Source of the DNA: Ulota crispa
Taxonomy: Eukaryota > Streptophyta > Bryopsida > Orthotrichales > Orthotrichaceae
Assembly (NCBI GenBank): GCA_963920765.1
Contig: OY987249.1
Location: 5,934,188-5,998,187 of the forward strand
Reading direction: 5' to 3'
Length of the DNA: 64,000 nucleotides
The notes below the pieces were generated by a model. The model was not told where the DNA came from and made no database searches. It was given only the letters and a program-made list of their open reading frames with translations. Numbering within the stretch: position 1 is the first letter of the stretch; each line of letters starts with the position of its first letter. The translations under genes and the position numbers were made by a program. Of the stretch, positions 1-15,300 are shown piece after piece.

Positions 1-94
1 ATGAAAAAAATCAGCATTCAATTCTCACATTTCATGCGCAAAGCACACCTTGGCTGTGGCGTTAGCAATTTTGGGTATGGCTTTAGCAATTCCC
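1..94. mobile_element. End of a GGGAA..TTCCC foldback MITE (cut by window edge)
   Basis: Bases 1-94 match the right end of the element at 48673-49074: a TTCTCACATTTCATGC block, CACACCTTGG, GTTAGCAATTTTGGG and the terminus CTTTAGCAATTCCC. Only this end is inside the window. It lies downstream of the last visible dynein exon, in the intron that should precede the missing C-terminal exon. Confidence 0.65.
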
Positions 95-337
95 TATTTA
101 TCTATTATGTTCGCTTCTTTTTAGGGTCTACAATTTCGTTGGTAGCTGATTTGAAACTAACGTAAGCTCTAACGTTAAGCGGAGTACACTCTTAACATCA
201 GTACGTGCTGTTTGACGCGGAGTTTTGGAGTGTCACAATCAGGGGAGGTTGCCTGAAGAGGCATAGGAATATGATTCAATGACATCATCTCTAAACCATG
301 ATGAGAGGCACTCAACTTGAGAATTGGAATTACGAAC

Positions 338-3300
338 CTGTTAGGAAGGCATGTGTGAAGTAGAATCCACTGATCCAGAACTTAGGGGGTGGCCCATGGT
401 CGAACCAATCCTGGAGCATTTTAAGTCGGTTCAGCAAGTCCTGGAAATAGCTTGTGATCGGCATCATTGTTGGGTAAGAGACGGGTGCCCACATGGCCGG
501 CATTTTGGCGATGAACATGCTGTTCACAAGCTTGTCTATATCCGCTGACATAACCACAAGTCCACTCAAGGTTTTCTTGGTGGTATTCAAGCTAGAGCGC
601 ACGACCTACACCACGGCTTACATGTGAATTAGCAATCAATAAGCTCTTTTGCAAAAGGAGGCATTCTCTCTCACTATTAAACATAATTTGTTATAGATTC
701 ACCCTTTCAGGATTCTGTAGACGGTGTAGATCAGGATTCTTTCGAGGACCTACCTATGACCACGATCGCGTATATATACTATCATCGACAACAGGAAAGT
801 TGTGAAATCGGCAATAGAGAGCAAGGCTTACATCAGTAAGGCGGTTGAAGCGAATCATTTCTTGGTGAAGAACCGAGTTCATGCTTTCATAGTACTTGAC
901 TGGATACTTGAAGCGGGCTAATTCGATATCAAAAGGTCCTGGTAAGCGGAGAGCGAATTCAATTGCAAGTTCCATCACCACGTCTTCCTTGCTTTTCCCT
1001 CCTGATGAACCTGCATTACTCTTTACACGTGGAACATTTCGAAATTTTACGGGGTTGACGGTGATAAATAATTATCGACATGTAATCGAGGTCTACAAGC
1101 ACACTACGGGACACTTGAAAATAACGAAGTCGAGTATCCTAATACATCTGGATCCCCTGTCTATATATTGGTTCAAAATAACGGCTTTAGACACAGACTT
1201 TTTGACAGTTACTTAATGTAATTCCTTTGTTATGGTTACTTTGGAATTTGATATCTATTCTGGAACAGAGCTGTATTTACCTGAGTTGCTTGGATCGACA
1301 TTAGCAGCTGGTTTGCTTCCTGCTGATCCTTGGTGATGTCCGCATTTTCATGCAGGCCAAATGCTTCGGGCTTGGCAGTGGCAGGGAAATCTTTGATGAA
1401 ATCGACATAGTCCTGGTAGCTGCCGTCTGGTGGGGCATAATAGTGCCCAGATAAGGTAAATCTATAGTCATCGTCTAATATCTGAGGAGTGTAAGTCACC
1501 AAAAGGATGCTGAGCAGAGTTTTTCGGTCGTGGGCGTCCGTTACTCTTCCACCATAGTTGCACTCTCCGGTACAATAGAACAAGGCCTTTTTGCACAACA
1601 TCCAGAACGTATCAGACACAAAAAAATCACTGTGTGGTGGACGAAGCCTTACTAGTTAGACTAGCTCAAAAACAAATACTGATGAGTAACAGTTCTCTCA
1701 CAAGGTCAGCGCACAAAATTAGCAAAATCGTTGCGTCAACAGCGATCGTCACACATTCAAGCACAAACAGCCACAGCCTGCGTTATGTGAGTCGGTATAT
1801 ATTTGCTTTCTATGCACCGGATAGCCCCATGATGGAGGCATAAAAACGTATTACCTTAAAGGGAATGGTTTCTGGAAACTCCAAAAGGAAAGACTGCAGC
1901 TGTCGAAGACTGATCTTCAAATCTGTATCACTGAACTGATACGGAATGTTCCATCCCAGCGGGCCATATTTGATGCGCTCCTGAACTGCTGCGTGGAAAT
2001 AGGCGAGCCCAAAGACCATTTTTCTCCAAACGGACGCCTTATCCGTGGTGATGTAGTCGAAAAACTTTGGGTCTGAAAGTGGGAACGTTTGATAACTCTG
2101 ACAGAAAAAGCAGGCCAAGTCATTCCATCAGTAGAAAACCAACAAGGTATCGAGGTCCTTGCAGCTTTAGTCGAGTAAGAGGATCTAAATCTTCAAGCAA
2201 CTAGTGGCACCGAGCTCTAAAAACTACGACTAGTATGTATCCGAGGTCCAGATGGGGTTACAAAAGTGCCAATTTTTGAACCTTTTGCCAGTTTTATAAA
2301 TGTAACGATGTCTTGTTGAACCCACCATGTCAGGCCTGGGCTTTTTCTACTTTAAAAAAGCCAGTTTTTGTGACAAAAGGATAGAAACGGGATATTCATT
2401 AAATTGAGAAAAACAAAGGTACCATTTTGTACTCTACCTCAATCCAAAATAGTCACCTCAAGCCAGATTCAAAAGTATCAAATTCAATCTAAGCCACTAA
2501 GATTTTTTCCCTCACAAATTCCTCCTCTCAGGTGAGGACATGTGTACCAAAAAACACTAGAGCTCAGTTGGGGAGGTGATCACTCCAAACCTTCAAAAGT
2601 CCCAAAAGGACCGTTTTGTCCCAATTTAACGAATATCCTGTTTAGAGCAAAATAGCCCGAATTCAATGGACTACATTGGTACTATTGATTGTAATTTTCC
2701 TTGAACACCTAATTAGGTAAGTTGGGAAAAAGAAAGGTGCCATTTTGTACTCCACCTTAAACCCAAAAAATTACCTTAAACCATATTCAAAGGTATCAGA
2801 TTCAGTCTGAGCCACTAAGATTTTTTCCCTCTCAAATTTTTCTTCTGAGGGCACTTGTACCAAAAAATTGTTAGAGTTCAGTTTTAGGTGATCACCTAAA
2901 ACCTTCAGAAGTCCCAAAATGTACCCTTTTGCCCAGATTACCTAATATGGTGTTCTTGGTACTACTGGAGGAAGGATTCACCGTAGAGGCTCAAGAATGT
3001 GATGACGTAGAGATGGGAAAATTTCATTTATTGAACTGCATCAGAACTCAGCATAATCTTATCAGGTTGATCGACACGTACCATGAGCATGTTGGCTCGA
3101 AGCCCTTTAGGCGACTCATTCGTCATCTTAACACCACCTTGTAGTATTGCCACTGGGAAAACGTCAGACGGATAACTGGTCAGCCACAGCCTGAACATGT
3201 TGTTCGTCTGCTCTCCAAGTTGCTCAACAATACGATCTAAGGAAGTCATCCAAGATGCTGCCAAGTGGCAATTTTGCAACACCACCCATTCTCCTGAACG

Positions 3301-3365
3301 TGTTGCTTTCTCAATCATGTCAGCAGCCTTAGGCCCCTGGCCTTGACCAAGGGATATTGTGTTGA
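338..3365 (-). CDS. Dynein heavy chain, AAA6/C-terminal exons (incomplete)
   Basis: The exon at about 3080-3365 holds [34 protein letters not shown] and [14 protein letters not shown]. The exon at about 1856-2100 has [20 protein letters not shown] and [13 protein letters not shown]. The exon at about 1282-1600 has [20 protein letters not shown] and [14 protein letters not shown]. The exon 832-1020 starts after the acceptor TAAAG and reads [19 protein letters not shown], and 338-605 reads [20 protein letters not shown] to FTHAFLTG. In this family the last visible segment is followed by a conserved C-terminal tail, which is not in bases 1-337. The gene is therefore cut by the window, not truncated in nature. 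Confidence 0.9.
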
Positions 3366-6300
3366 CCTGGTGCAAAGGTCAGAGTCATTGCGTTAGTATC
3401 TCTTATTTACCAACTTTGAAAATGCACAGGCATATTGCCTATGTTCTGTCTGCTTCATGTCTATTCTTGCAGTTTCGCTAGTTGAGGCGACGTTGGTGAG
3501 AAGTGATCTTCTTCAACATGTCTTGCTGACCACAACGAGCAACTCCTCAGTTCTCCTATTATCCAATTCTCAAGGCATTCTTCAGTTCCTCTTGTTAGAA
3601 ACACGTCACAAAAATTCCTCACACGAAGTATTAACTGTTTTTGTGTTACTTTAACTGATCAACAGAAAAATACTAAAATGATGTTGTTTCAGTGTCAATT
3701 GACTTCGTCTTTTTAATATCTGTTAATACATTTGAATATCGAACTTTGAAAAGTACTAACGAGCACTAATAAGAACACTGGTATAGTATTGAGGGAAAAT
3801 TCCATGGACACCCCTGAAGTTTGCAATGTTTTCATAGATACCCCTGCTTTTTCAGAAATATCACAAATACCCTTGGACCAACAAATTTAGGCGTTTTTTT
3901 TATGCATGTCACTTCCTTCTCCCTTTATGCGCACACTACTTCTTTCTTGTTATGCATGCGCACAAAGGAAGAAGTATGTGGCATGCACAACAAAATAATC
4001 GCCTAAATTTTTTGGTCCAAGGGTATATGCGATATTTCTAAAAAAGCAGGGGTATCTATGAAAACATGGCAAACTTCAAACTTCAGGGGTATCCATGAAA
4101 TTTTCCCTAGTATTAATATAGTAATATTGTTGGTGCTAACTCATCAACTAATTGAAGCAGCTGTAGCCAACTGATAATTAGTGGAGAAGGACTTTTTGAC
4201 GCACATGATCTACAATGGTGGACGGGAGAACCGGGGTGCGAAATTACTTACATCGTGCGAGCTTTCTTCAGCAAATTTAAGAAGAGCAGCCATGGGATCC
4301 GATCCAGCGGAGAGGATAAATACAAGAGGAATGGTGGCACTGGAATCATGATAAGCACTGTCCAAATCAAATGGCGGAGGCTCCATGTAACGCGCGCCCA
4401 TGGCATGGAATACGAAGTCATTAACACTTTCCACCATTTTGTCAGGCCGGAACATCCTCACGAGTACAAGCTTCTGAAAAATAGTCAGCTTGTCTCCCCA
4501 CTCGCTTGGAATTGGCTGACGATACGGCTGCTCACTCTCAAAAACATGTTTCCATTGTTCTGGATCAGAGGCAAATTCTCTACTGAAACCCTGCAGGAAG
4601 TGAGGAACATAGCCTGGGATTGGCAAAAGTAAACCTAGTAGTAATATACCCATAACTTTCATAACAAGCGGGACAAGATTGTACATATGCAATCAATAAG
4701 GTTCTCACCCACGACTAGCAATGCTCCACTGACATGATAGATCTGATAAAATGATCTCAATCCAGAATTTTTTTTGCGGGTATCAGGTAAGAAAGATACA
4801 ACACGTAAGCAGAAGGGCATGATCTTACAGTAAAGTTCTTCAATTTGGAAATGTTGAGCATCTCGATCCAAAGCTTTTCAGGAAGCCAGTCTGTTGGGTT
4901 GGGAGGCAGATCACCCCTAGTCGACATACCCCCTGTAGAAAAGAATGCGAATTCCTCTGGTTCCATTTTTCCAAATCGTTGCCAGAGAGTGGCGCAAATA
5001 AGAAAAGACAGCAGCATCTTGTCTTTCTCAAATAAACTGCGAGAAATGTTGCAGTACAGTAAGAATGTGAAGTAATCGTTAAGTATTGCCAACCGCTTCC
5101 CTAAATTTTGACTTCTTTCTGAGTCCTTTATAGAATTAACAAAAAGCTGCAAGTACCTGTAACAAAAAACAGCCCCCCATGATTGTTTGTTGACTAGTAA
5201 ATGTCAATACTTCATTGCTCATAGCAAATTCGAAAATATCTCAATCAAAAATGAAAAACACGTGGATATATTGATTATCTAAAATTTTAGGAGAAAACAC
5301 GTCAGAAGCAGCAAAGTTGAACTAGAGGCTTCTGGAAACCAGAGCAAATACCAAGTAAGAGAATACTGATACATGGGATCTACATTGCATAGGTCAGATG
5401 TCGTAAAAAAGAGACAAGCAACATGTTCAGCAACTGGCACATATCCCAGGCGTGCCTCGTCAATGCGTGCCTCTGTGACAACAGCAACTTTTTGCTTTTC
5501 TGCGATCTCGAGAGAGAGAACTTTTGATGACGAGATGATGTCAATGGCCGTCTCATCCTCCAGGATGTTCCCCTCAGAACTGGAAAGCACCTGATCATGT
5601 TCGCTCAGAAAAAAGTTAAGAGCATTTCACAAAAAATAAACGATGAGGAATGACAATTTCCATTATCCAGTTGGTTGCAAACTCTCATATTCTAACTTGC
5701 ATTTTTCTCTGAAAGGTTTGTGGCTTTCATACACCACTTCTTACGCTACCTTTAGCCGATTTTTAAAGTCTTAATGATGCTGTCTATCCAAGTGGCACGA
5801 GCTATTAGAACCAGTGTTTCTTCAATCTATGACAAAAAACCTGGCTTGGGAAGGTGGGTTAACTACTATTGAAAGTTGAATACATCCCTTTTTTCACTCC
5901 GCTCCTCTCACAAGTAGAACTATGAATCTTTCGTAAGCCATTTAACTAAATTTCCTGCATTTCACTACTTGGGGGTCATAAACACCCTTTGTGGAAATGG
6001 GCAATCAGTCCGCCGAAATTCGACATTTTACAGATAAATAATTAGATTAATATTCTTGTCTAATTATCTATGCATGAAACCCACTACTATTCAAAATTAT
6101 CTCATGCCTGACGATCTTCTTCTTCTTCACCTGAATGATCCGGTCCTCGATATCCTTCAGTGTACGCTGATTTTCAGCACTTTGTAGTACTAGTTGGGTT
6201 TTCTCTTCCTCAAGATCAGGCCGCTCATTCTTAACCGCCATTCCCAGAAGCTGGTCTTCCAATCCTTCCGGTGTAATCATAAAATTCAGTAGACTAATTT

Positions 6301-9300
6301 TCACTGACACCTGTTAGTGATAACACCCACCATCCTCGTATTGTTTCAGACCTATGTGGTGCAACGTCTACGCTAATGTAATGAGAATATACCATTAATT
6401 ACTGGAATAACAGTGAAGACTTCTGCTGACTCTGAATGCAGGGAGGAAAACCGGTTAATAAACTAAAAGATCCAGCGGTGCTGTGTTAAGATGCACTTAA
6501 AGCATACTTAGCAACTAAGTTAAAATGCTTGCAAATCATCAAAGCAATCCATCTTCTGATAGTCGAAGAAACTTACATGAGAAAAACCACAGAGTTTAGG
6601 AATGAAAAGGAAAAAGTAGTGACAGACGAAACACCTACCTCAGGAGCATAATGTGGATTACGTAGCTTTGTAGTGATGTAGAAACGGAATTTCTCATTAT
6701 ATTCTATTACGCTGTCCCCAAGTCGAATCTGGAGGCTCCCTGCTTGCTTGAATATTGCCTTCACCAGCAACGGCTCAAGTGTAGGATCCAGCTCTTCGAA
6801 AACATTCTCTAACAGCAGCGGAAATCCAAATTGAATGCAAGTTTCCAATTTCCTCACAAAGTCTCCATCAGACAATTTCATGACCTGCAAATTGTTCTGC
6901 CGTTCCCTGGTCTGCACAATTGACATAGAAAGCATGTTTTCTTCTCATTTCGCGATTGTTTTACGATCACGAGGAGCATGTCACTACCTACTGTGCCAAG
7001 ACCTATCTAAATCTGATGATCAGACAAGTAGTTATTAGTGATGACGACATACCATTACTATGAAAGACTTCTTCTTTACGAGTGCTTTAGCGTAAACTTA
7101 TTTTTAAATATAACTCATTTCAAGTTCGTTTTTGGACAACCGCCTTTCCGTTCTAGAGCTGTTCAATACTTCAATCTGATGTCTTGCCCGAGAAATGAAG
7201 GCAAAGGTTGTAGAATCACAGTCAAATCTTCTTATTTATTTCTTTAATTAATAGATTCCTTATTATGAGTTAAAACACCTATATTGGTTTTCATTGTTCT
7301 ACTCCCAAACAAAAACTTAGGTGTTAATGGTTAGACTTTTTGCACCCCTGCTATTGTTAGGTGTGCTGTTGTTACGTATGTCTAGATAAAAGTTAGATCC
7401 TCAATATATAAAGTATTGTAGGATAAAACTGGACATTCCAGATGAAAAAATAGTTGAAAAATGGATGTAGAGGATATAGAAAGTTTAACAACATTTTAAT
7501 TTATATTGGAAAGTTTCTCAACGATTAAAACTGCTGGTCGATTCAAATCTCATGATTAGATATTTGTTACTCTCAATTGCTAACTACAGGCTCAAGCATG
7601 GTTGCCACATTGGGCTGAAGTGCCCGATTGAGGTCATGGTCCAATGAAGTCAACACATGTGACTTTAAAAAAATGGTATAAAATGATTAAAAAAGCTTCA
7701 TACATGCGAGTGACACTCATTGTTGCTAATATGAAGTCAAAATGTAGATTCAAAGCCATATCACATAATAAAAATGAAAAAAGATAATATAATTCTTTCA
7801 TTTTTAGGTAAAAAACCCTAAAAATGCCTCACAAAACACAAGAGGGCAGACATGTCTGTCTGTCATTTTTGTGCGTCCGCATGTGCTGTCCGAGAGCCAA
7901 AATTTGCCCAAAGTAACAACCATGGGCTCAAGTATACAATATGGAGCAGCATATCTAACCTTGATCCACTTATTAGCTTGTTCTTGTGGGTCGATAAGCA
8001 GAGGCCATCTTCGGGATGATGCAATGATGATGGCGTTATCAACAGAGAAACTGTCATTCGGCAGACCGGCGATCACCCAATCACGTATTGTTACAGGGTT
8101 TCCAAGTACTGCAGACAGCTTAAAGACAGGTGAGCAAGGTATGTGCTTCGACTTGCAAAGCGACATCCACTTATTCAAAAGAGATTCTCTGTACGAAAGT
8201 GTCACAGCTCCGAGATAGGCCACATAACCAGAGGCTAGTAGGACATCCCCTGTCAGGTCAACGTATAGTTTCCCCAGATCCATGACCACTTCTGTCCATC
8301 TCACTTTTTCTCCTCCCAAACCTCCAATAAGCTTCTCAGCCCGCACTAGTTTCTGCAAATATCACATACCCATGCCACTTTCCATGTTGAGAAAAATATA
8401 CATGAGCCAAGATTTAAACTGAGAAAAACAGAGTCCTTTTATGGCCATCAAATATAGTCAACATCACGCATTGGATCATCATGCTTTAGTAAAAAGATTC
8501 AAAAAAGTTTACCCCAGGGCCGCTTCAGGTTACACTTGTCAAAGCAGCAAGCTTGAGGTAACAAGCATGACAATTGAAACAACATCATGTGCAACTAGCG
8601 GTGGGATAGCAAGGTTAAAATAATCCAGTGCATTTAGGATAGCTTAAAACCTTGTTCAGTCGGATGTATTAAGCATGCCAGGTAGGAGCATCTCGTCATA
8701 CTCATCCTTGTTACTCTGACCAGTGTAAGAGTTCTAATTGATTAAAACGAGGAGAATCAAATCGAAATCAATTTTAACGTCAAGGATGCTTTTCTTATCT
8801 CAAGCTTACCAAATTCCAGGATTTGTCTCTCTTGCCCATTTTTTGAGTCAGCGTAAGCAATGGCCATTGACGATCACGGGTAGGGTAGGGCAGGCAACGA
8901 GAGAGGTTCAATACTAGTCCATTTTTAAAGGAGAAAGACGGTGACCCAGTCTATTACCTTCTCACAGTTGTCAACCTCCGCTTCAAGAAGCCTCTTTTTC
9001 TCATTCATCTCTTCCAGCTGCTCTTGAAGTTTTGCTAGCTTTGCCTGTACTCCTTGTAATAAAAATTTCTTTGCGGCAAGCTGAACCTGAAGCTCCGTAA
9101 ACTCGGCATTCGCTTGAGCCAGTTTCGCTTTTTTTGGTGCTACCACCTATAGATTTCATAGAACAAAAAACAGTTCATAATCTGTATGGCCCGCAATTTG
9201 GGTGGCACACGAAATAATGAATAAGAGACTAGTAAGTGAAATGAACGGTGAAGTTTCAATTTAGGCTGTACCTTAGCCACCCGGTCATAACTCTCCATGG

Positions 9301-12300
9301 CCCGCACCCAGCAGCACAGGCCAAAGGCTGCCTTTGAGGCTTTCTTTACAACTTCTGGCGCGAAGTCTGGATTTTGAAGGAAAACTCGAATCTTGTCAAT
9401 AATTTTGGCGTCTATGTTGTCCTTGTCAAAGTTCTTGAGGGATGGTAAGAAGTTGCTGTCTGCCAACATAGTTTGAGCTGGTCCCCAATAATCATCTATC
9501 TTTTTCCCTGGAGTATTAGGATCATTGATCCGCTTGGGTTTGACCTGCACTCCGTACATAGCCCCACATGCAATAAATTAGTTACTACGTCTTTTTGTAT
9601 ATGAAAAAATCAGATGTGTTTGTATTATGATTTCTACAGATTAGTTACAGAACACAATGGTCAATTAACAGTAATAGACACATGCTTCTCACAGAAGGCG
9701 GCATTCTTCTAAGTGCCTTATAATAGAAATTACGATGATACAAAGATGTCCTGCCATAAGAGCCAGCAAGCAACTCCAGTGTTATTGCAGGGAAGTGGAT
9801 TGATTTCCTTACGTCCTTCATTATGCAGCAGGTCTCCATGACAATTTTCACAGGCTTTGGAGGGTTTTTCATTGCTTTCACTTCAGTAATGTCTGCTTTT
9901 GTGAGTGTATCCAGAGCGGCCAGGGCGGCTAGTAGCATTGGCATCGCCTAGAAATAACACGTGCACACTTTAGATCAAGTTGTAATACATATTTCGTACG
10001 AAAGGGTCGACGTGATTGAAGAGAGTAAAGACCAAATAAAAAACTTGGACAGGACTAATAAGGACACTATTATTTTCTAGTGGCACTGTAAAGAAGCGAA
10101 TGAAACAGATACATTAAGAAGATTTACTGAAAAAAGTCATGTATAGGACGTCTAAGAGAACGAGCTAAGTAGAACAAGAAAATTTTCCTTTCGGTAGTTC
10201 CACCAGTTCCAGATGACGGGCCTATCTCACACGTATGACTATAATCGTTGAAGGAACCATTAAAATAGGGAAAATTTCATGGATACCCCTGAAGTTTGCC
10301 ATATTTTCATAGATACCCCAGCTTTTTCAGAAATTTCACAAATACCCTTGGACCAAAAAATTTAGGTGTTTGTTCTGTTGTGCATGTCACTTCCCTTCTT
10401 CCTTTGTGCGCACACATAATAAGAAAGTAGTGCACACACAAAGGGAGAAGGAAGTGACACGCACAACAAAACAAAGCAAACGCCTGAAAACTTTGGTCCA
10501 AGGGTATTTGTGAAAAAGCAGAGGTATCTATGAAAATATGGCAAACTTCAGGGGTATCCATGAAATTTTCCCTTAAAAATATAGCTGAAACAAAGACCCA
10601 TGGAAAGGGCTGGCATCACTTACAACTGCAAGCTCAGCCTCACAGTCGTCTTTAATGACTTTGGCCTCTTCGGCTTTGACATTAGCAATTGCTTCTTCAA
10701 ATTCCACCAACGACCGTGTCTGCTCCGCCTTTACCTTATCAGCGTCAATTCGAGTCAACAATTCATTTGTTTCCTTCGCTGTCTGCAGAAGTATTGGCTG
10801 CAGGTCTTCCAGCTGGGCCTTCATAACCGACACTTGTTCTTCAGCACCAAACAGTTTGGTCAGTCCTCCCTGCAAAATACAACCACAATTGCCAACTAAA
10901 TAGGTAGGAAATTCCTATAAATGAACAAAGTTCGATGATTGGATAGCAATAAATAAACACCGTATTAGATAAATAGGGAAAAAAAGAGGGATCATTTTGT
11001 ACTCCACTTCAATTTCACATGAGTAAATGGTGGCATAGCTATTGCTCAAAAGTTGTAATTATTGAAGTTCTTGGAGGCAATCATTGAGACTTCACTATTG
11101 TACAAGAAAATGCACGTTATTTTTTTTGGGATATGCTAATATATACAAAATGGTAAAAATAGTGAAAGTCCCAGAATGTACTGTTTTTCCCAATTTATCT
11201 AGGAATGAAACGGCTAGAATAGTACTTCCACCGGAAGTTAACAATAACCGAACTCAGAAGTCCAACAAGAAGAGGAGTGATTCTTACTGAATATCGATTT
11301 CTCATGGTATCTATCTCGTTCCGCTTCTTTGAGAGAAGATCTCTGTAGGTACCTAGAAGCTCCAAATACGACGTGGGTGTGACATAAAAATGCCGCAGCT
11401 GCTCTCGAAAAAATTGATCAGACAGAGCGGTGGCATTTTGATGAAATATCATGCACATTTCTGTGATTGCTGTAGTAATCTCTTCCGAATCTTGTTTAAT
11501 CTGGTAAGAAAATCGACGCACCTCAAACACCAAAAGTAAAGTAAGGACTAATCCATTACCGTTGACAAAGTCAAACATGTGTCAGAATTGCTGAAGAACC
11601 CTCAGATTGTTCAATCAGATCTGGCTTAATTGTCATATTAGACCAACTGGCAAAGAGATTGGCACTTTCCCAGGCGCCTATCTGGATTCTGAAACCTTAA
11701 GATTCTATACTAATTATAGTCTTAGGAGCTCTGTAAAATTTGAATGTCACAATTTTGGGACTCTCTGATACGGCCATTTGATTAATATGACCATCTCCTC
11801 GCTCATTAAGTCACGGTGCAATGCCACTCCTACGATTATATATTAAAAACCATCTGGATAAAATATTAGGGTGGACATAATCTGAAGTGACATAAAAAGA
11901 CTCACATTGTCATTAGAATCAACATAGAATGCTGAAAAATAATTTCAAAAGTACATCTAGAATACACCCCAGTTGTGGAGAATATTCTTGATATATTCAA
12001 TATCTAGTAATAAATTTTTGGGAATTGCTAAAAGGACATCTCATGTTGTTAATGCAACACGCCAAGGTGGGCATGTAACTTCTTTGAATGTTGTCATCAT
12101 AACATGCACATCAATATTTACCCTTTTAGTCAAATAAGCAAAAAAGTTGGACCAAGGGTAGAAGATTGGATACGTGTCATTTGGACGGATTGCGCCAAAT
12201 CAAAACTAGCAGAAACCAAACAAGGGCCAAGTCAAAATTTGACGGAAACAAAACAAGCAATACAATGCAGCTTGTCTGACCACCTTATGCCATCTGTGGA

Positions 12301-15300
12301 CGGCATATGGTAGCGGGCTCGGGGTGTCGCATTAACAATATGGAGTGTCGTTTTAGCAATTCCCTAAGATTTATTCTATAGTAACACCATATTCGTTAAT
12401 TTGGGAAAAACAGGTGTCCCACTTTGTACTCCACCTTAAATCCAAAAAGTTACCTTAAACCAGATTCGAAGGTATCAGATTCAGTTTGAGCCACTAAGAT
12501 TTTTTCCCTCACAAATTCCTCCTCTCAGGTGAGGACACTTGTACAAAAAAAAACGCTGAGCTCGGTTTTAGGTGATCACCTAAAACCTTTACCTCAAAAT
12601 TTGAAAGTCTCAAAATGTACCGTTTTTCCCAAATTAATGAATATGGTGTTGTAGGGATCCCAGAAATACCTTTCATCTCACATGGTATCGATGTTTACTT
12701 GGGAGCGGCCCTCAAGATGCAGCCAAACAATCTTATAGCTGATTGTGAACATGTGTATTTAATTCAGGACATGCTTTGAACAATCTCAAGTCAAGATCCA
12801 GTTCAGTAATTTTATGAAAGCGAGCAAATAAAGACATATATATGCAGAGGAAGAGATAGTTGGACTCACAGCGGTGAAAAAGCTCGAAGCAACTGATCGC
12901 AAGCCGTCGACTGGCCATTCACTGAACCAGTCTATTGTGCAGCAATTGACGAGAGATGGGAACATACGTAGACGCGTTCTGAATGCGTCACCAAACGGAC
13001 TCATTGCTATCACCATATGAAGGTTTTTCCGACATTGGTCCACGAAAAACATAAACATCTCCAAATTAGACCCGTCCATACCGGCCTTCTTTGCCCTAGG
13101 ACGGATGATTTCAAAAAGAGCCATAATCTCATCCTTTGCGTATAAGTTTGCTACCTGAGAGCATAGACACACAGTTTTATCATGTGACCATGTTAGTTAT
13201 GCAGCCTACAAAGCTATAAGTACCCGATAATGAGTAGAAATTTATTTTAGGCATTGATATTTGATAGAATGTTTTATTGGAACTAACACCATATTCGTTA
13301 ATTTGGGAAAAACGGTACATTTTGGGACTTTCAAATTTTGATATGAATGTTTTAGGTGGCCTCCTAAAACCTACTCGTGTCCTCACCAGCGAGGAGGAAT
13401 TTGCGAGGGAAAAAAACTTATTGGCTCAGACTGAATCTGATACCTTTGAATCTGGCTTAAGATAACTTTTTGAGTTTAAGGTGGAGTACAAAGTGGGACA
13501 CCTGTTTTTCCCAAATTAACGAATATGGTGTTAACTACAAATCTATAACTACCATTAAGTAACCCCTATTAATAAGAATATTTTGTAGTTGCAATTACTT
13601 GAACATGTTTGTGATCTCACCTCGCCAGTGTTGAGGATATTGTTGATGTCCTCCAGAAACTTTTCCTTCTTGATCTGTGTATCACTGAATAGAAAAGTGA
13701 TTTCTCCGTTGTCTGCTCCTGCTCTTTTTAATACCAGCTGCAATTGCAATATCAGGAAAAAACTGAATGACGATGAAAACTAAGAATGAACAGCAACAAA
13801 AGTTTGATTTGTCACGAATACTTATTTTGCAAACTAAGGTGGTACTGGCTATTACAATTCTTTCCTCAAAACATTGCAATTCTGTCATGATTTTGACAAA
13901 CTATATGTATACTTGCCTTCAAATCTTCTTGCCATTCGGATGTGCCGTACTGCTTGGTGATTGTCACTTGAAACAGCTGAAATCCAGCCATAAATGTTGC
14001 AAGCTTTGTCAGTGACTGCCGTCCTGCGCCTCCGAACCCAACCAGAAGAGCGTTTCCGAAAGGTTGTCGAATTGTGCGGCTAATTCGCAGAATATGCTGT
14101 GCAGCATATGAGAAAATAACAAGGTTCATAGGATTTCTGGTCTGTGCATTGAACTCTGCTAAGCCGTCATTCAAAGCCTTCACCAACAACGATGCGTCCC
14201 CAATTTCTTCGTACCTATCACGTCACAAACTCAATGAAGGGCAGCTGAAGGACATATCTCCAAAAACATTAGACATCTGAATAATGATAGCAATATAAGT
14301 TGTAGGAATACTCGAGATAGTCAAAAGAACATTTATAGTAAGGTTTTCAGAGAAAAAACAGATCGTTTCAAAAACTCTGTACATACGTGACACCATTACA
14401 AATGGAATCTCCGCTGTAACTCATGGGGAAGTCTCCCTTGGTCACAACGATCATGTGGAGGCCTCACTACGGTCACAATAATCAGATCAAGGATTCCATG
14501 AGTATCACAGAGAAGTCACCGTAAGATTAGTGTGACCATAGAGAGGCTTTTTAAGAATGACGGAAAGTAAGGTAGGAGGCTCTAATTAGGAACAGGTTCT
14601 AAAATAGAGCACCTCCTCAAATGTACCATGTTGTTTTTCATAGCCCTTCAATGTATAGGTAATGTACATATGAGGAGGTGCTCCATTGTAGAGCCTTATG
14701 GCCTTACCACTTCAAAATTTCATAATAATTCCACAAAGTTTCAAACAATATGAAACAACTTGGATTAGATGCCAATTCTTCTTGTCTGTCAAGAAAGATT
14801 TACTGAAAAACATTTCAAGAAGTTTTGCCTGCCCAAAATTTAGTTTCGGCCCTCAGATGCTCCATTTATGAGCCTCCTACTTTAATCTCTTCATGATGCT
14901 GTCTAATGTTCCTGAAGCAGTTCAATTTCACTGAAAGCACTGTTCTCAAAATTCATATACAAAGACTAGTAGATCGTGCAGCAGTGATAACTTCCTAGGT
15001 ATGGACGTGGTATCCATGATATCTCCAAACGTCAGCTTGTTCAAAGCTGGCCCAACTTCGGCAGGATCGTCGACTCCAAGAACATAGTCTGGTTTCACTT
15101 GTACTTCATCATCAAGGCGTGCCCCCAAATAAGTCAGAAACCATCCTCTATCAATATCATCGACGAGGCGGTCATGGAACACTCGGAGGCACTCATGACA
15201 CCAGAGCCTGATCAAGAATTTCTTGTCTAACTTAGCTGCATCTATCATGCACATGCCTTGAAAAACTTTGGAAATATCTCGCAAGTTATATGTATAATGC

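Noticed and set aside
1-337. A final dynein exon at the left edge
   Set aside because: The expected continuation after FTHAFLTG is not found, and bases 1-94 are a MITE end.
896-1216. A 106-codon plus-strand frame over dynein exon 832-1020
   Set aside because: It is the shadow of the dynein exon on the opposite strand, where the family motifs lie.
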